A DNA stretch of 64,000 bases, taken from NCBI GenBank assembly GCA_050953105.1, contig JBMNMA010000007.1:204439-268438 (forward strand), in the 5' to 3' direction. The notes under the pieces are model-generated. The model saw only the letters and a program-made list of their open reading frames with translations. It was not told where the DNA came from and made no database searches. The translations under genes were made by a program, and so were the position numbers. This DNA comes from UBA1206 sp050953105. Lineage in GTDB: Bacteria > Bacillota > Clostridia > Oscillospirales > CAG-382. Positions 61,597 to 64,000 of this stretch are shown piece by piece; within the stretch, counting starts at the first letter, position 1; each line of letters starts with the position of its first letter.

Positions 61597-61624
61597 GCGC
61601 GGACATTGAAAACCGAACAACAAC
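61597..61624 (+). other. 5' half of the pre-16S processing stem
   Basis: The 28-nt segment (GCGCGGACATTG...ACAACAAC) is complementary to 63377-63404 in 27 of 28 positions, counting two G-U pairs. The two arms flank 16S and should form the long stalk cut by RNase III. Confidence 0.85.
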
Positions 61625-61726
61625 GATATAAAAATAAACTCGTTGATTCCTTTTAAAAAATAAAAGTAAAACAAAGAGCTAAAGAACAATCTAAATGATA
61701 TTTACGCGTTAGCGTATATATACAAT

Positions 61727-63254
<1,528 letters not shown>

Positions 63255-63330
63255 ATGCTTAGCCTTTACGAAGGCAAAGCGTAATAACTTCTTTGTGAAA
63301 GACAAATATCACGACAAAAAAAGGTGGGGT

Positions 63331-63359
63331 CCCCGAAAAATCCAAAGATTTTTTTGGGG
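63331..63359 (+). other. Spacer hairpin of the GGGGTCCCCG type
   Basis: CCCCGAAAAATC and GATTTTTTTGGGG pair around CAAA. A related GGGGTCCCCGG...GGGG hairpin recurs in both copies of the later 144-bp repeat, so this element occurs three times in the spacer. Confidence 0.6.
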
Positions 63360-63376
63360 CCAATGCAACGAGTCCA

Positions 63377-63404
63377 GTTGTTGTTTGGTTTTGAGTGTCC
63401 GCGC
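63377..63404 (+). other. 3' half of the pre-16S processing stem
   Basis: Complementary to 61597-61624; the pair brackets the 16S gene. Confidence 0.85.
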
Positions 63405-63521
63405 AAGGAACGACTAAGAAAGGTTGTTCCGTGACTTCGAAAAATCAGGAGTTTTGAACCGGAATCCTGGCTTTAGAGAAATGGATTTCTTGAAAAACGA
63501 GGGTTTTAGAAGTGATTTTTC

Positions 63522-63597
63522 GGGGGTGTAGCTCAGTTGGGAGAGCACCTGCCCTGCAAGCAGGGGGTCAAGGGTTCGAATCCCTTCATCTCCACCA
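63522..63597 (+). tRNA. tRNA-Ala (anticodon UGC)
   Basis: 76-nt cloverleaf with acceptor GGGGGTG/CATCTCC (wobble pairs), anticodon loop CCTGCAA giving TGC, T-arm GGGTTCGAATCCC and an encoded CCA. Typical spacer tRNA of rRNA operons. Confidence 0.97.
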
Positions 63598-63617
63598 AAG
63601 GAGATAAGGAGACACGG

Positions 63618-63694
63618 GGGCTCATAGCTCAGTTGGTTAGAGCGCGCGCCTGATAAGCGCGAGGTCGATGGTCCGAATCCATTTGAGCCCACCA
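63618..63694 (+). tRNA. tRNA-Ile (anticodon GAU)
   Basis: 77-nt cloverleaf with acceptor GGGCTCA/TGAGCCC, anticodon loop CTGATAA giving GAT, and encoded CCA. Its last 20 bases (from 63675) are the beginning of a tandem repeat that continues past the gene. Confidence 0.97.
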
Positions 63695-63984
63695 CTCTTA
63701 TCAACTGCGATTAAGAAACCAAGCCTCTGGCGAGAACCTTAACAGATTACATAGCCAAATGGATGAGGACCATAGGTTGGGGTCCCCGGAAAACCGAAGG
63801 TTTTATGGGGCAAAATGAGAATCCATTTGAGCCCACCACTCTTATCAACTGCGATTAAGAAACCAAGCCTCTGGCGAGAACCTTAACAGATTACATAGCC
63901 AAATGGATGAGGACCATAGGTTGGGGTCCCCGGAAAACCGAAGGTTTTATGGGGTAAAATGAGAATCCATTTGAGCCCACCACT
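63675..63984 (+). repeat. 144-bp tandem repeat in the 16S-23S spacer that copies the tRNA-Ile tail
   Basis: Unit 1 is 63675-63818, unit 2 63819-63962, and a partial third unit of about 22 bp follows at 63963. Units 1 and 2 differ in one base (C at 63811, T at 63955). Each unit begins with GAATCCATTTGAGCCCACCA, the 3' end of tRNA-Ile with its CCA, and contains a GGGGTCCCCGG hairpin and CAAATGGAT (63756-63764), which is complementary to ATCCATTTG of the next unit. Apart from this repeat I see no gene from 63695 to the end. Confidence 0.9.
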
Positions 63985-64000
63985 TAATGTACTGCCAAAC

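Noticed and set aside
63414..63704. Minus-strand frame over the spacer tRNAs
   Set aside because: It contains phrases known from spurious translations of tRNA genes (for example IRTLDPLLAGQVL-like text); the tRNAs are certain.

Overview
This window looks like chromosomal DNA of a low-to-medium GC, Gram-positive, spore-forming member of Clostridia, most likely an Oscillospirales (Ruminococcaceae-like) gut or rumen anaerobe. Support: Firmicutes gene orders (dxs-tlyA-nadK-argR-recN; scpA-scpB; yhbY-nadD-yqeK-rsfS), sporulation-linked genes (YtvI-like, DUF2953/YtfI, YtfJ/GerW), sigma-A promoters of the TTGACA-17-TATAAT type, a Gram-positive LexA box, a clostridial-looking 16S gene, and two secreted proteins ending in dockerin-like modules. 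The species cannot be named from sequence alone.

Layout. 1-4795: the end of dxs, then tlyA, nadK, argR and recN. 4887-6854: a dockerin-bearing secreted glucosaminidase with two SH3-like parts. 6901-7848: a GNAT gene and two tRNAs (Gln-CUG, Glu-CUC), all on the minus strand. 7932-21337: a long co-directional housekeeping run (YtvI-like, gpmI, site-2 protease, scpAB, ytfI/ytfJ, D,D-carboxypeptidase, rRNA pseudouridine synthase, yhbY, nadD, yqeK, rsfS, leuS, mscL, a BadF-type sugar kinase). 21388-26650: an AraC regulator, an acyltransferase-like protein with a DUF6320 membrane partner, thiN, and a decayed lipoprotein region. 26904-28201: a sodium-pump decarboxylase beta subunit with a 48-residue gamma-like subunit. 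28317-29957: an ACT/PFL pair. 30130-35682: a proline-rich surface protein, a Crp/Fnr regulator, a family-10-like glycosidase, an Eis-like acetyltransferase and a His/Cys repeat protein. 35803-37085: a LexA-controlled Y-family polymerase. 37228-37945: a DUF559 gene bracketed by inverted hairpin repeats. 38047-41342: gltX-glnS. 41380-46979: a zinc ribbon gene, rph, a DUF6273 surface protein, nagB and two CNNM/CBS proteins. 47116-52152 (minus): MoxR, DUF58, transglutaminase and a membrane protein. 52888-61232: NAD synthetase, CotH-dockerin, a TldD/PmbA pair, a lipoprotein and a beta-lactamase-like lipoprotein. 61270-64000: an rRNA operon start (two promoters, 16S, tRNA-Ala, tRNA-Ile) that runs into a tandemly repeated spacer.

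The points most worth a second look are: the DUF559 unit with covarying hairpin ends, apparently inserted between a good promoter and gltX; the 144-bp tandem repeat that copies the 3' tail of tRNA-Ile in the rRNA spacer; a glutamine-dependent NAD synthetase whose only sensible start codon is ATT; the 15/16-residue His/Cys repeat protein at 35209; dockerins on a peptidoglycan hydrolase and on a CotH kinase; and two LexA boxes around the polymerase promoter. I saw no CRISPR array, prophage, transposase or recognisable biosynthetic cluster.
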